Below are positions 1-9,390 of a stretch of 56,476 nucleotides of DNA, piece by piece (the first letter of the stretch is position 1; each line of letters starts with the position of its first letter). The DNA comes from Comamonadaceae bacterium (GTDB lineage Bacteria; Pseudomonadota; Gammaproteobacteria; Burkholderiales; Burkholderiaceae_C): positions 1 to 56,476 of the forward strand of contig CANBWP010000017.1 in the NCBI GenBank assembly GCA_947373185.1, read 5' to 3'. A program made the position numbers and the translations under genes. The notes under the pieces are model-generated. The model saw only the letters and a program-made list of their open reading frames with translations, made no database searches and was not told where the DNA came from.

Positions 1-39
1 AAGAATGGAATAACATTGCTGCGCTACTAAACCTCAATT

Positions 40-1494
40 ATGAACTTCGAATTAAAAACACTTTCCTTGGCAGCTGCTGCCAAATCTTCAACGGACACCC
101 TGATTGTCCTCATTTCTGAGTCATTTCAAGCGGGAAAAGACCCACTTTCTGAGCTCATTGACAAAGCCACCAAGGCCAAAGACTTTTCTGCCAAAGCGGG
201 AAAGTCGCTGCAGGCTTATGCCATTGCAGGCGTCGGCGCGGCCAAAATCGTGTTGGTCGGCGTCGCACAGGGCAAGCCTGCTGACGTGAAGTCCGCCGTC
301 GCAGGGGCCATGGCGGGTCTCAAGTCAGCTGAAACGGCCAAGACACTGATTGTGTTTGCGGGAGCTGCCAGTGCCGACACGCTGCAAGCTGCCGTTTTGG
401 CGGTCGCCGAAGGCACCTACGTTTACGGCACCACGCTTTCTACCCCCAAGGCGCGCAAACTCACGCAAGTGACACTGGGTGTCGCATCGGCCAACCAAGC
501 CATGAAAGACACTTTTGCCGCGTCTGTGGCCATGGTCCAAGGCATTGAATTTGCCAAAGAATGGGCCAATCGCCCCGCCAACCATGCCACGCCCACCTTG
601 TTGGGCAAAGCCGCCCAAGGTTTGGCCAAATCGGCTGGTTTTTCTTGCGAAGTGCTGGGGCCCAAAGAGGTGGCCAAATTGGGCATGGGCTCTTTTATGT
701 CGGTGGCCAAGGGTTCTGCTGAACCCCTTCGCTTCATTGTTTTGAAATACCAAGGTGCCACCAAATCCGATGCGCCTGTTGTCTTGGTGGGCAAAGGCAT
801 TACCTTTGACACGGGCGGTATTTCGATCAAACCAGCGGCTGAAATGGATGAAATGAAATTTGACATGGGCGGTGCCGCCAGTGTCTTGGGTGTTTTCAAA
901 TCTTTGACGGTATTGAAGCCCAAAATCAATGTGGTCGGCCTGATTCCCGCCTGTGAAAACATGCCGGATGGTTTGGCCGTCAAACCTGGCGATGTCGTGA
1001 CCAGCATGAGCGGTCAGACCATCGAAATTTTGAACACCGATGCAGAGGGTCGTCTCATTTTGTGTGACGCCTTGACGTATGCCGAGCGTTTCAAACCGAA
1101 GGCCGTCATTGACATCGCCACCCTCACCGGTGCGTGCGTCATTGCCTTAGGGGCCATTCGCTCAGGCATGTTTGCAACGGAAGATGACCTGGCCGAGGCT
1201 TTGCTCAAAGCGGGCAACGAGGCCATGGACTTGTGCTGGAGAATGCCTCTGGACGACGACTACGCCGACGCCTTGAAGAGCAACTTTGCGGATGTTGCCA
1301 ACGTGGGCGGTCGCGCTGGGGGGGCCATTACAGCCGCCAAGTTCTTGCATCGTTTTGCCAAAAAATACCCGTGGGCACATTTGGACATCGCTGGCACGGC
1401 TTGGAAAGGTGGCGCGGCCAAGGGCGCCACTGGCAGGCCCGTTGGTTTGCTCTTGCAATATTTGTTGTCCCAACAAATCGCAGGCAAGAAATAA
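40..1494 (+). CDS. pepA: Leucyl aminopeptidase (M17 family)
   Basis: Cytosolic dizinc/dimanganese aminopeptidase that removes N-terminal residues from peptides. The 484-residue length fits PepA. The C-terminal catalytic domain shows the metal-site segment KGITFDTGG at residues 252-260 and the M17 signature NTDAEGRL at 332-339. The N-terminal third is the Ala/Lys-rich regulatory domain. In some gammaproteobacteria PepA also binds DNA; nothing here shows that. It lies 47 bases upstream of holC, the pepA-holC order common in proteobacteria. The 39 bases upstream show no clear ribosome binding site, and the promoter is probably outside the window. Identity is very secure. Confidence 0.97.
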   Translation: MNFELKTLSLAAAAKSSTDTLIVLISESFQAGKDPLSELIDKATKAKDFSAKAGKSLQAYAIAGVGAAKIVLVGVAQGKPADVKSAVAGAMAGLKSAETAKTLIVFAGAASADTLQAAVLAVAEGTYVYGTTLSTPKARKLTQVTLGVASANQAMKDTFAASVAMVQGIEFAKEWANRPANHATPTLLGKAAQGLAKSAGFSCEVLGPKEVAKLGMGSFMSVAKGSAEPLRFIVLKYQGATKSDAPVVLVGKGITFDTGGISIKPAAEMDEMKFDMGGAASVLGVFKSLTVLKPKINVVGLIPACENMPDGLAVKPGDVVTSMSGQTIEILNTDAEGRLILCDALTYAERFKPKAVIDIATLTGACVIALGAIRSGMFATEDDLAEALLKAGNEAMDLCWRMPLDDDYADALKSNFADVANVGGRAGGAITAAKFLHRFAKKYPWAHLDIAGTAWKGGAAKGATGRPVGLLLQYLLSQQIAGKK

Positions 1495-1541
1495 ATGCCG
1501 TTTGACGGCAAACGCGCTCCTCAGTTGTCCCATTTGTAAAC

Positions 1542-1982
1542 ATGGCTCAAGTTGATTTCCATTTCAATGCGCCGGACAAATGGGCTTACGTGTGCCGCTT
1601 GCTGCGAAAGGGCAGTGTGCAGGGCAAGCGCATGGGCGTTTGCGCTGCCGCAGAGACCGTGCATTTTTTAAATCAATCCTTATGGAATTTAAATGCTTCT
1701 GACTTTGTGAGCCATTGTCTGTCGACTGATTCTGCCGTCTTGTTGGCCCAATCCAGTGTCGTCTTGGCCGAAGATTGGTCCAGTCTGCAGGCCTTGTCGG
1801 GTCTTGATGTCTGGGTCAATTTGAAAGAAGCACCCCCACCCGACATGGCGCTTGTTGCGCGTTTGATTGAGGTGGTGGGCCCAGACGACGAGGACAAACT
1901 CAATGCCCGATTGCGGTGGAAGCACTACACCCAAAGAGGTTTTGCGATCAATCGTTTCGACTTGGCTGCACAGACCGCTTAA
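1542..1982 (+). CDS. holC: DNA polymerase III chi subunit
   Basis: Chi subunit of the clamp-loader complex. With psi it links the replicase to single-strand binding protein on the lagging strand. At 146 residues it is nearly the same length as the E. coli protein (147). The N-terminus (VDFHFNAPDKWAYVCRLLRK) and the C-terminal segment YTQRGFAINRFD are typical of HolC. No catalytic motif is expected. It follows pepA at short distance and is probably cotranscribed with it. The assignment rests on sequence resemblance, length and gene order. Confidence 0.92.
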   Translation: MAQVDFHFNAPDKWAYVCRLLRKGSVQGKRMGVCAAAETVHFLNQSLWNLNASDFVSHCLSTDSAVLLAQSSVVLAEDWSSLQALSGLDVWVNLKEAPPPDMALVARLIEVVGPDDEDKLNARLRWKHYTQRGFAINRFDLAAQTA

Positions 1983-2042
1983 TTTGCGGTATTGTTACGT
2001 TCTGCTTGTTTCAAGCATTCCTTTTTTTACTCGGAGCTCTTC

Positions 2043-3206
2043 ATGAAATTGTCTTCTCTCAAGACCCCTCTTTCCGCAGTGGCAATTGCCGCTGTCGCCT
2101 TGACCCTGGTTGCTTGTGGCAAAAAGGGCGACGATGCAATGATCGTCAAAATTGGTCATGTTGGACCCACCAGTGGCGCCATTGCGCACTTGGGCAAGGA
2201 CAATGAAAACGGCGCCAAAATGGCCATTGAAGAGTTGAATGCCGCGGGTTTGAAATTTGGCGACAAAGCCGTCAAGTTTGAATTGTTGGCAGAAGACGAC
2301 GGTGCCGATCCCAAGCAGGGTACCGCAGCCGCCCAAAAATTGGTCGATGCCAAAGTCAATGGCGTGATCGGTCACTTGAACTCCGGCACCACCATTCCAG
2401 CCTCCCAGCTCTACAACGGCGCGGGCATTCCACAAATTTCTCCTTCCGCCACCAATCCTAAATACACACGCCAAGGTTATGCCGGCGCATTCCGTGTCGT
2501 GGCCGACGATGTGCACTTGGGCGGCACGTTGGGCAAATACGCTGTTGAAACCCTCAAGGGCAAGAGCATTGCCGTCATTGATGACCGCACAGCTTACGGC
2601 CAAGGTGTGGCAGAAGAGTTTGAGAAGGCGGTCAAAGCTGCCGGCGGCAATTTGGTGGGCCATGAATTCACCACCGACAAAGCGTCTGATTTCAATGCCA
2701 TCCTGACCACGCTCAAAGGCAAAAAACCTGACGTGGTGTTCTTCGGTGGCATGGACGCTGTGGCCGGACCCATGCTCAAGCAAATGAAACAATTGGGCAT
2801 CAATGCCAAGTTCATGGGCGGTGATGGCATCTGCACCACTGAGTTGGCCAAATTGGCAGCCGAAGGCATGGGCGAAGAGACTGTGTTCTGCGCTGAAGCC
2901 GGTGGTGTCGAAGGCGAACAAAAAGCGGGCATGGAAAAGTTCCGCGCTGACTTTAAAACCAAGTTCAACGCCGACGTACAAGTTTACGCACCTTACGTCT
3001 ATGACGCTGTCAAAGTCATGGCCACCGCCATGGTGACAGCCGGTTCTGCCGACCCTGCCAAGTACTTGCCCGCTTTGAAAGCCATCAACTACAAAGGTGT
3101 GACAGGTAATATCGCGTTCGACGAAAAGGGTGACATCAAAAATGGCGCATTGACTTTGTACACCTACAAAGGTGGCAAACGTGAACAGCTCGCTGTGATT
3201 CGCTGA
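2043..3206 (+). CDS. Branched-chain amino-acid type ABC binding lipoprotein (LivK-like)
   Basis: Periplasmic binding protein of the Leu/Ile/Val-binding (type I, Peripla_BP_6) family, 387 residues. I start it at the ATG at 2043, preceded by GGAG; an in-frame TTG at 1992 would add 17 residues before the signal. The signal ends in a lipobox LVAC at residues 22-25, so it should be lipid-anchored. The mature protein begins with a typical ligand-binding segment (VKIGHVGPTSGAIAHLGKDNENGA). No permease or ATPase of the Liv type is adjacent, so it is an orphan binding protein; its ligand cannot be read from the sequence. Transcription ends at the hairpin just downstream. Confidence 0.9.
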   Translation: MKLSSLKTPLSAVAIAAVALTLVACGKKGDDAMIVKIGHVGPTSGAIAHLGKDNENGAKMAIEELNAAGLKFGDKAVKFELLAEDDGADPKQGTAAAQKLVDAKVNGVIGHLNSGTTIPASQLYNGAGIPQISPSATNPKYTRQGYAGAFRVVADDVHLGGTLGKYAVETLKGKSIAVIDDRTAYGQGVAEEFEKAVKAAGGNLVGHEFTTDKASDFNAILTTLKGKKPDVVFFGGMDAVAGPMLKQMKQLGINAKFMGGDGICTTELAKLAAEGMGEETVFCAEAGGVEGEQKAGMEKFRADFKTKFNADVQVYAPYVYDAVKVMATAMVTAGSADPAKYLPALKAINYKGVTGNIAFDEKGDIKNGALTLYTYKGGKREQLAVIR

Positions 3207-3223
3207 GTGGATTGACGCTGATC

Positions 3224-3262
3224 AAAAAAGCCCCGCAGTTCGAAGCTGCGGGGCTTTTTTTT
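3224..3262. terminator. Bidirectional rho-independent terminator
   Basis: Perfect 9-bp stem, GCCCCGCAG (3230-3238) and CTGCGGGGC (3246-3254), with a 7-nt loop. An A6 run flanks it on the left and a T8 run on the right. It sits between the convergent LivK-like gene and prlC, so it can end transcription from both sides. Confidence 0.93.
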
Positions 3263-3274
3263 CAGTATCCCGTG

Positions 3275-5305
3275 TCAGGCCAATCCTCGCTTGGTCAAGA
3301 GCGGTGTGACAGTCGGCTCACGGCCTCTGAAGGCCACGTACGAGGCCATGGGTTCTTGTTGGTTGCCCGCCGAGTAAATGTGCTCGTACAACTTTTTGGC
3401 AGGTTCCGCTGCAAACAAATCACCCGCTTCTAAAAAAGCATCAAAGCCATCAGCATCCAAGACTTCAGCCCACATGTAAACATAGTAGGCGCAAGCATAT
3501 GCGTTGGAGGAAAACAAATGGGAGAAGTGCGGCAGGCGATGCCGCATGCCAATGGCTGGCGGCATCTGAATGGCCTTCAAAGTCTCAGCTTCAAACTGTT
3601 GGAAGTTGAGCGACGCCAAATCGGTGGTTTCGTGCAAAGCCAAATCGACCAAAGCCGAAGAGACATATTCCACAGTGGCGAAGCCTTGGTTGAAAGTTTG
3701 TGCATCGAGGATGCGCTGTAGCAGGGCATCGGGCATGGGTTGTCCGGTCTCCGCGTGCAATGCAAATTGTTTCAAGATCTGAGGCTGCATCAGCCAGTTT
3801 TCAAAAACTTGGGAGGGGAATTCGACAAAGTCACGCAAGACACGTGTGCCAGAGAGTCTGCGGTATTTAACGCGTGATAGAAGCCCATGCAAGCCGTGTC
3901 CAAATTCATGGAACAAGGTTCGTGCATCGTCCAGACTGAGCAGTGTGGGTTTGCCATCTGCGCCCTGGGAAAAGTTATTGTTGTTGACCACAATCGGTCG
4001 AATTTCTTTTGTCAAATTCATGGAATCGCGGTAGAGGCTCATCCACGCGCCTGAGCGTTTGCTGCTGCGAGCAAAGTTGTCGCTTAAGAAAAGTCCGACA
4101 TGCTGGCCTTGTGCATCGCTGACCTCCCAGCCCGTGACCGTCTCATGGTATTTCTCAATGTTCTGGACTTCCGTGAAGTTGACGTGGAAGAGTCTGTGCG
4201 CCACATAGAACATGGCTTCCATCAGCTTGTGCAATTGCAAATAGGGTTTGATCTGCGCTTCATTCAAGTCAAACTTTTCTTTGCGGACACGTTCCGTCCA
4301 AAAGTGCCAGTCCCAAGCCGCCAAGTCTTGAAGTCCTGAGAGTTTTTGCAGATCGGCGCGTTCTTGCAAAGCTTTTTGACAGGCGGGTTCCCACACGCGC
4401 AGCAACAAATCACGCGCAGCTTTGGCGCTGCCCGCCATGGTGTCTGCCAGCGCGTATTCCGAGAAATCTTTGTAACCTAACAATTGCGCTTGTGCCAATC
4501 GCAGGGACAAGATGTCCCGCATGATGGCTTCGTTGTTGTGCGGGCCTTCGTTTTCACCACGTTTGCACCATGCCGTCCACAACTGTTGACGCAAGTCTCT
4601 GCGTTCAGAAAAGGTCATGAAAGGGGTGAGGGAGGAGCGCGATAAAGTGATGGCGTGTGCATTGCTTGCGGTGATGCCGCGATCTTTGGCCAATTTTTGC
4701 GCGGCGCTTCTGACGAAATCGGGCAATCCTTTGAGCTCTTCTTCTTGGCTCAAGATCAGGCAAAAAGAGGCTTCATCGGCCAACACGTTTTGCGAAAATG
4801 CCGTGAACAAAGAGGCCAGTTTCTCAGAGTTCTGGGCAAAGCTTACGCGGTCTTGATCTTTCAATTTGGCGCCTGCGCGCACAAAGTCCAGGTGATATCT
4901 TTCAACCAAGCGAATGCTTTGTGCATCCAGTCCCAATGTCATCCGTTGTTGGTGAATGCGATCAATGCGTTGAAACAAGGGGGCATTCAGGTACAAAGCG
5001 GCGGAGTGTGCGGCCAACTTAGGCGCCATGGTTCGTTCAATGGCTTGAATGTCTGAGGAGGTGTGTGAGGCGCTTAAGTTGGAGAAAACAGCGGAAGTTT
5101 GATGGAGCAACGCACCACTGGACTCCATGGCCAACAAGGTATTTTCAAAGGTCGGTGGACTCGATTGGTTGGCAATGCTTTCAATCTCTGCTTGATTCTC
5201 GAGGATGGCTTGATTGAACGCTTCTAAGAAATGTGACGCTTGGATGGCCTCAAAAGGAGGCATCTCAAATGGCGTAGACCATGGCTGCAGTAAAGGATTT
5301 GACAT
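3275..5305 (-). CDS. prlC: Oligopeptidase A (M3 family zinc metallopeptidase)
   Basis: Cytosolic M3 metallo-oligopeptidase that degrades short peptides, including cleaved signal peptides. It has 676 residues against about 680 in E. coli PrlC. The zinc motif HEFGH is at residues 466-470, followed about 25 residues later by the glutamate-containing segment DFVEFPSQVFENW that supplies the third ligand. The N-terminal helical domain (LLQPWSTPFEMPPF...) is typical of oligopeptidase A rather than Dcp. It is a single minus-strand gene ending at the shared terminator. Its promoter should lie in 5306-5485, shared with the divergent ABC operon. Confidence 0.94.
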   Translation of the reverse strand: MSNPLLQPWSTPFEMPPFEAIQASHFLEAFNQAILENQAEIESIANQSSPPTFENTLLAMESSGALLHQTSAVFSNLSASHTSSDIQAIERTMAPKLAAHSAALYLNAPLFQRIDRIHQQRMTLGLDAQSIRLVERYHLDFVRAGAKLKDQDRVSFAQNSEKLASLFTAFSQNVLADEASFCLILSQEEELKGLPDFVRSAAQKLAKDRGITASNAHAITLSRSSLTPFMTFSERRDLRQQLWTAWCKRGENEGPHNNEAIMRDILSLRLAQAQLLGYKDFSEYALADTMAGSAKAARDLLLRVWEPACQKALQERADLQKLSGLQDLAAWDWHFWTERVRKEKFDLNEAQIKPYLQLHKLMEAMFYVAHRLFHVNFTEVQNIEKYHETVTGWEVSDAQGQHVGLFLSDNFARSSKRSGAWMSLYRDSMNLTKEIRPIVVNNNNFSQGADGKPTLLSLDDARTLFHEFGHGLHGLLSRVKYRRLSGTRVLRDFVEFPSQVFENWLMQPQILKQFALHAETGQPMPDALLQRILDAQTFNQGFATVEYVSSALVDLALHETTDLASLNFQQFEAETLKAIQMPPAIGMRHRLPHFSHLFSSNAYACAYYVYMWAEVLDADGFDAFLEAGDLFAAEPAKKLYEHIYSAGNQQEPMASYVAFRGREPTVTPLLTKRGLA

Positions 5306-5485
5306 TTTGAAAAGTGAATGAAGTCTGATTTGAACTTTAAGGGTTTACGAGAGGCTTTGATGGGCACTCACAAAATAGCCCTTAAAGAACAACAATATTC
5401 ATGAATTTGAGTGAACTTGCATTATTCTTCAAGCTTGAATAATTTGTCATAAATTTAGATGACTTTTTGCCTTCAAAGGATTGCT
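5306..5485. other. Divergent intergenic region with inverted repeats
   Basis: AT-rich region between prlC (minus) and the ABC operon (plus). It holds a 9-bp inverted repeat, CTTTAAGGG (5335-5343) and CCCTTAAAG (5379-5387), 35 bases apart. It also holds a 12-bp perfect palindrome TTCAAGCTTGAA (5428-5439), flanked by ATTA and TAAT. The second element lies just ahead of the ABC operon and could be an operator. I could not place a convincing -35/-10 pair. The regulatory role is inference. Confidence 0.4.
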
Positions 5486-7336
5486 GTGTATTTTGTGGAT
5501 TGTCTTCAATATCAAGTGCGTCAGGCTTTCGCAGCGATCAAATTCATTTCTGGGCGTGGCTTGATTGGCGCCTTGGCCTTTCTTCTAGTGGCCCCAGGCC
5601 TTTGGGCCAACCCCAACCCCAAAGCCAACCCCGCCGATCCTGACAAAGTATTGCGCTTGGCATTCCCAACGCCCGAAACTGGTTTTGACCCCATTCGTGT
5701 CAATGACCTGTACTCCAACACCATTGCCGCGGCCATTTTCCAGCCCTTGATCAATTACGACTGGATGGCCATGCCAACGCGCATGGTGCCGGATGCCGCC
5801 GAGGCTCTTCCAGAAGTTTCGAAAGATGGAAAAACGTATACCTTCAAAGTTAAAAAAGGCTTGTTTTTCACACCCGATGACGCATTCAAAGGCCAACGCC
5901 GAGAATTGACGGCACAGGATTATGTCTACACATTGTTGCGGCACGCCGACCCCAAAAACCGCAGTCCTCAGGTGTCTGACTTTGACGACAAAATCTATGG
6001 ATTTGCCGAGTCTCGCAAACAAGCGGCCGCCAGTGGCAAGTTTGATTACGACCAAAAACACCCCGGCATTTACGCCACCGATCGTTACACCTTGGTGGTT
6101 CATCTGAACCAAGCCGATCGCAATTTTCTGACCCTGCTCACCAATCCATTTGCAGCGGGCATGGCGCGCGAAGTGGTCGAAGCTTATGGCTTTGAGGGCA
6201 TCATGGGCCATCCCGTTGGAACCGGTCCCTATGTGCTTGAAAAATGGGTGCGTGGTTCGAAAATTATTTTGAAAGCCAACCCTGAATACCCTGGCTTTGT
6301 TTGGAATTTTGAAGCGCCTCCCAACAGTCCGGTTGAACTTCGCATCGCCAACCAAATGCAAGGCCGCAAGATGCCGCAAATTGGCCGTGTGGAGGTCAGC
6401 ATCATCGAAGAGCCTCAATCGATGTGGCTGGCTTTCAGTGGCAAAGAGATCGATGTCGTGGCCGTGCCGCCATCGTTCATCGAAAAAGCACTGACCCGAA
6501 AAAATGATTTGTTGCAAACATGGGTCGCTCAAGGTGTCAACATGTACCGAAATGTCGAGGCAGACATCCGGTATCAATTCTTCAACATGAAAGACCCTTC
6601 TATTGGTGGCTACACGCCGGAGCGCATCGCCTTGCGTCGGGCGATCATCATGGGCTTTGATGTCGATGAAGAAATTCGTGTGATTCGAAAAGGCCAGGCG
6701 GTGAAGGCGCAGCAAATGGTCTCGCCTGTGATTGCAGGTCACGATCCCAATTACAAGAGCTTGGTGAAGTTCAGCCCTTTGTCTGCCAATGCGCTATTGG
6801 ATCAATTTGGCTATCGCAAAGATGCCAAAGGCTATCGTTCGCACCCCGATGGCAAACCTTTGGTGCTCACCATTTATTCGTCGACATCATCGATTGACCG
6901 TGAACGCGATGAGCTTTGGAAAAAATCGATGGACCGTTTGGGCATTCGATTGAAAGTTAAGAAAGACAAGTTCCCCGAAATGCTCAAGCAGGGCAAACAG
7001 TGTGCAATTCCTTCCTGGGCATTGGGCTGGACCCGTGCGGCAGAAGCTGAATTTGTGATGAAGTTGCTGTACTCCAAAACCATTGGTCAAAACAATTACG
7101 CTTGCTTTGAAAATGCGCAATACGATGCCTATTTTGAACAACTCAAACGCATGCCCGATGGTCCAGAGCGTACGCAGGTTTTGCACAACATGTACCGCCT
7201 CATGGAAGTCAATGGGGTGTTGGGCTTAAGTTCTACAGGCATCTCAACGCGTTTAAGCCATCAACGTGTTGAAGGCTATCGCAAACATCCTCTCCTGTTG
7301 GGTGATTGGATTTACTATGACATTCAAAAACCTTAA
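5486..7336 (+). CDS. ABC transporter substrate-binding protein, peptide type (SBP_bac_5)
   Basis: Periplasmic binding protein of the dipeptide/oligopeptide (DppA/OppA, cluster C) class. The frame is open from an ATG at 5459, but AAAGGA at 5475-5480 sits 5 bases before a GTG at 5486, which I prefer (616 residues). A hydrophobic signal (GLIGALAFLLVAPGLWA) follows and the mature part starts near DPDKVLRLAFPTPETGFDP. There is no lipobox cysteine. It is the first gene of a four-gene importer operon (binding protein, two permeases, fused ATPase). The ligand is probably a peptide or peptide-like compound; family members also carry opines, nickel or antibiotics, so this is not certain. Confidence 0.88.
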   Translation: MYFVDCLQYQVRQAFAAIKFISGRGLIGALAFLLVAPGLWANPNPKANPADPDKVLRLAFPTPETGFDPIRVNDLYSNTIAAAIFQPLINYDWMAMPTRMVPDAAEALPEVSKDGKTYTFKVKKGLFFTPDDAFKGQRRELTAQDYVYTLLRHADPKNRSPQVSDFDDKIYGFAESRKQAAASGKFDYDQKHPGIYATDRYTLVVHLNQADRNFLTLLTNPFAAGMAREVVEAYGFEGIMGHPVGTGPYVLEKWVRGSKIILKANPEYPGFVWNFEAPPNSPVELRIANQMQGRKMPQIGRVEVSIIEEPQSMWLAFSGKEIDVVAVPPSFIEKALTRKNDLLQTWVAQGVNMYRNVEADIRYQFFNMKDPSIGGYTPERIALRRAIIMGFDVDEEIRVIRKGQAVKAQQMVSPVIAGHDPNYKSLVKFSPLSANALLDQFGYRKDAKGYRSHPDGKPLVLTIYSSTSSIDRERDELWKKSMDRLGIRLKVKKDKFPEMLKQGKQCAIPSWALGWTRAAEAEFVMKLLYSKTIGQNNYACFENAQYDAYFEQLKRMPDGPERTQVLHNMYRLMEVNGVLGLSSTGISTRLSHQRVEGYRKHPLLLGDWIYYDIQKP

Positions 7337-7351
7337 CGAAAGGACACATCC

Positions 7352-8290
7352 ATGAGTGCCTATGTCCTTCGCCGTTTGTGGCAAATGATTCCGACGCTGG
7401 CTGGGGTCATCCTGCTTGTTTTTTTTCTGTTCAATTGGATCGGCGGCGATCCTGCCTACGTTCTTGGGGGCCTCTTCTCTAACCAGGAGCAGATTGACAG
7501 CATTCGGGCTGAACTGGGTTTGGATCAACCCCTCACAGTTCAGTTGTGGATATTTGTCAAACAAGTTGCGAGTTTTGACTTTGGCAACAGTTGGACCACG
7601 GGCGAATCCGTTGCGCATATTTTTGCGACACGGCTTCCTGCGTCCTTGACCTTGATGGCCCCTCTGCTGATCATTGAAACCATCACCGCCTTGTGTTTGG
7701 CCATTGGTTTGGCTTGGGTGAGGGGCTCCTCGGTTGACCGCGGCACCATGGTGGTCTTCACGGCGCTCATGTCGGTGAGCATTTTGGTGTTCATCATCTT
7801 GGGACAATACGTGTTGGCCTATCGACTGGGATGGTTTCCTGTGCAGGGCTGGAGTGACGACTTCTGGAAAAACATCAGCACCTATGCGCCACTTCCTATT
7901 TGCTTAGGCCTTTTGGTCAGCATTGCACCCAATACCCGTTTGTTCAGAAGTTTTGTCCTGGACGAAGTGGACCAAGACTATGTTCGAACCGCCAGAGCCA
8001 AGGGCTTGTCTGAGCCTCGTGTGATGTTTGTGCACGTGTTGCGCAATGCACTCATCCCTGTCATTACCTTCGTGGTTTCCAATTTACCTGGTTTGTTGTT
8101 GGGTGCATTCTTGTTAGAGCGTTTTTTCGGCATTCCGGGTGTTGGCAGAGAAATTATTTTGGCGGTGGAGCGAAGTGACTTTCCTGTGATCAAGGCTGTG
8201 ACGGTGTATGTGGCCATGGCCACCATGATCTTCAACCTGATCGGTGATGTGTTGTACCGCTTCACAGACCCCCGTGTGCAATTGCGTTGA
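7352..8290 (+). CDS. ABC transporter permease, DppB/OppB type
   Basis: Inner-membrane permease of 312 residues. It starts with the N-terminal helix of OppB-type permeases (MSAYVLRRLWQMIPTLAGVILLVFFLF) and carries the cytoplasmic EAA loop DYVRTARAKGLSEPRVMFVHVLRNALIPV, which docks on the ATPase. The ATG at 7352 is preceded by GAAAGGA. It lies 15 bases after the binding-protein gene and partners with the next permease to form the channel. Confidence 0.93.
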   Translation: MSAYVLRRLWQMIPTLAGVILLVFFLFNWIGGDPAYVLGGLFSNQEQIDSIRAELGLDQPLTVQLWIFVKQVASFDFGNSWTTGESVAHIFATRLPASLTLMAPLLIIETITALCLAIGLAWVRGSSVDRGTMVVFTALMSVSILVFIILGQYVLAYRLGWFPVQGWSDDFWKNISTYAPLPICLGLLVSIAPNTRLFRSFVLDEVDQDYVRTARAKGLSEPRVMFVHVLRNALIPVITFVVSNLPGLLLGAFLLERFFGIPGVGREIILAVERSDFPVIKAVTVYVAMATMIFNLIGDVLYRFTDPRVQLR

Positions 8291-8322
8291 TTCGTCCCCC
8301 CTACAAGGCCCTTCTTTTTAAT

Positions 8323-9369
8323 ATGAGCAGTTCCCATTCAAATTCAACAACCGTGGTCAGTGAAGGTGCCTGGGCGCTGGCTTGGCGCCGTTTCAAATCA
8401 GATCGGGTGGGCGTCTGGAGTGGCATCACGGTCATTCTCAGTCTTGCATTGGTTTTAACCACCTTGTTGGGCAACTTGGGGGCAGACTGGGAAAAAGAGG
8501 TGGCCATTGGCCATGCGCCTCCCTCATGGGCCATGGCTGATTTGCAGGCCGGTGATGCTAACAAATCTGTGCCTGAAATATTTCTCTATGAGCCGACCCC
8601 CACGGATGTGATCGACCCCATTGCTGCGCAATGGGAGCAAGCACAAAAGGCCGTGAAGCCTGCGGGCGATCAGGTCAATGCCTTGGCCACCCACCTGCCC
8701 ATGGGTGCCGACAAGTGGGGCCGCGATGTGTTGGCCAAAACCATCAAAGGCGCTGAAACCAGCATTTTGGTGGGCTTGGCGGCAGCCTTGATGGCCACCG
8801 TTTTGGGGGCCGCTTTGGGGGCTGTGTCCGGTTGGTATGGCGGTGTGGTCGATGACCTGAGCAATTGGCTCTACAACGTCTTTCACTCGATTCCCAGCAT
8901 CTTGTTGATCTTGGCCATTGCTGCTGTCCTCAATACCAAGGGCACCATGGCGGTGGTTCTGATTTTGGGCACCACAGGCTGGACAGGGACCTACCGTTTG
9001 ATTCGGGGCGAGTATCTGAAGCATCGCAACCGCGATTACGTCAGGGCCGCCGACGCCATTGGCGCGTCGAACAATCGGCGCATGTTTGTGCACATCTTGC
9101 CCAATGTCAGCCATGTCATCTTGGTTCAGTTTTCACTGCTCACGGTGTCCTGCATCAAGGCTGAAGTCATTTTGTCTTTCTTAGGCTTTGGGGTGCCCGT
9201 CGACGGTGTGTCTTGGGGCACCATGTTGACGGAAGCGCAAAATGATTTGTTGGTGGGGCAGTGGTGGCAATTGCTGTCTGCCACAGCGGCCATGTCGATC
9301 TTTGTCACAGCTTTGTCGCTGCTGACCGATTCCTTGCGTGATGCACTGGATCCCAAAGTCATTCACTGA
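8323..9369 (+). CDS. ABC transporter permease, DppC/OppC type
   Basis: Second inner-membrane permease of the importer, 348 residues from the ATG at 8323. A TTG at 8287, overlapping the upstream stop, would give 360. It shows the OppC landmarks: an N-terminal helix, a periplasmic segment, the core entry (GADKWGRDVLAKTIKGAETSIL) and the EAA loop with RNRDYVRAADAIGASNNRRMFVHILPN. The periplasmic insertion between the first helix and the core (about residues 50-125) is long for a plain DppC. Confidence 0.9.
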   Translation: MSSSHSNSTTVVSEGAWALAWRRFKSDRVGVWSGITVILSLALVLTTLLGNLGADWEKEVAIGHAPPSWAMADLQAGDANKSVPEIFLYEPTPTDVIDPIAAQWEQAQKAVKPAGDQVNALATHLPMGADKWGRDVLAKTIKGAETSILVGLAAALMATVLGAALGAVSGWYGGVVDDLSNWLYNVFHSIPSILLILAIAAVLNTKGTMAVVLILGTTGWTGTYRLIRGEYLKHRNRDYVRAADAIGASNNRRMFVHILPNVSHVILVQFSLLTVSCIKAEVILSFLGFGVPVDGVSWGTMLTEAQNDLLVGQWWQLLSATAAMSIFVTALSLLTDSLRDALDPKVIH

Positions 9370-9390
9370 AACGGCTCATTGAAATCTTTC

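Noticed and set aside
1995..2981. Minus-strand open frame opposite the LivK-like gene (328 codons)
   Set aside because: Shadow of a strongly biased gene; the sense protein has signal, lipobox and domain, the antisense frame has none.
5585..6742. Minus-strand open frame opposite the first peptide-binding protein (385 codons)
   Set aside because: Antisense shadow with no domain or start signal; the plus strand holds a clear binding protein in an operon.
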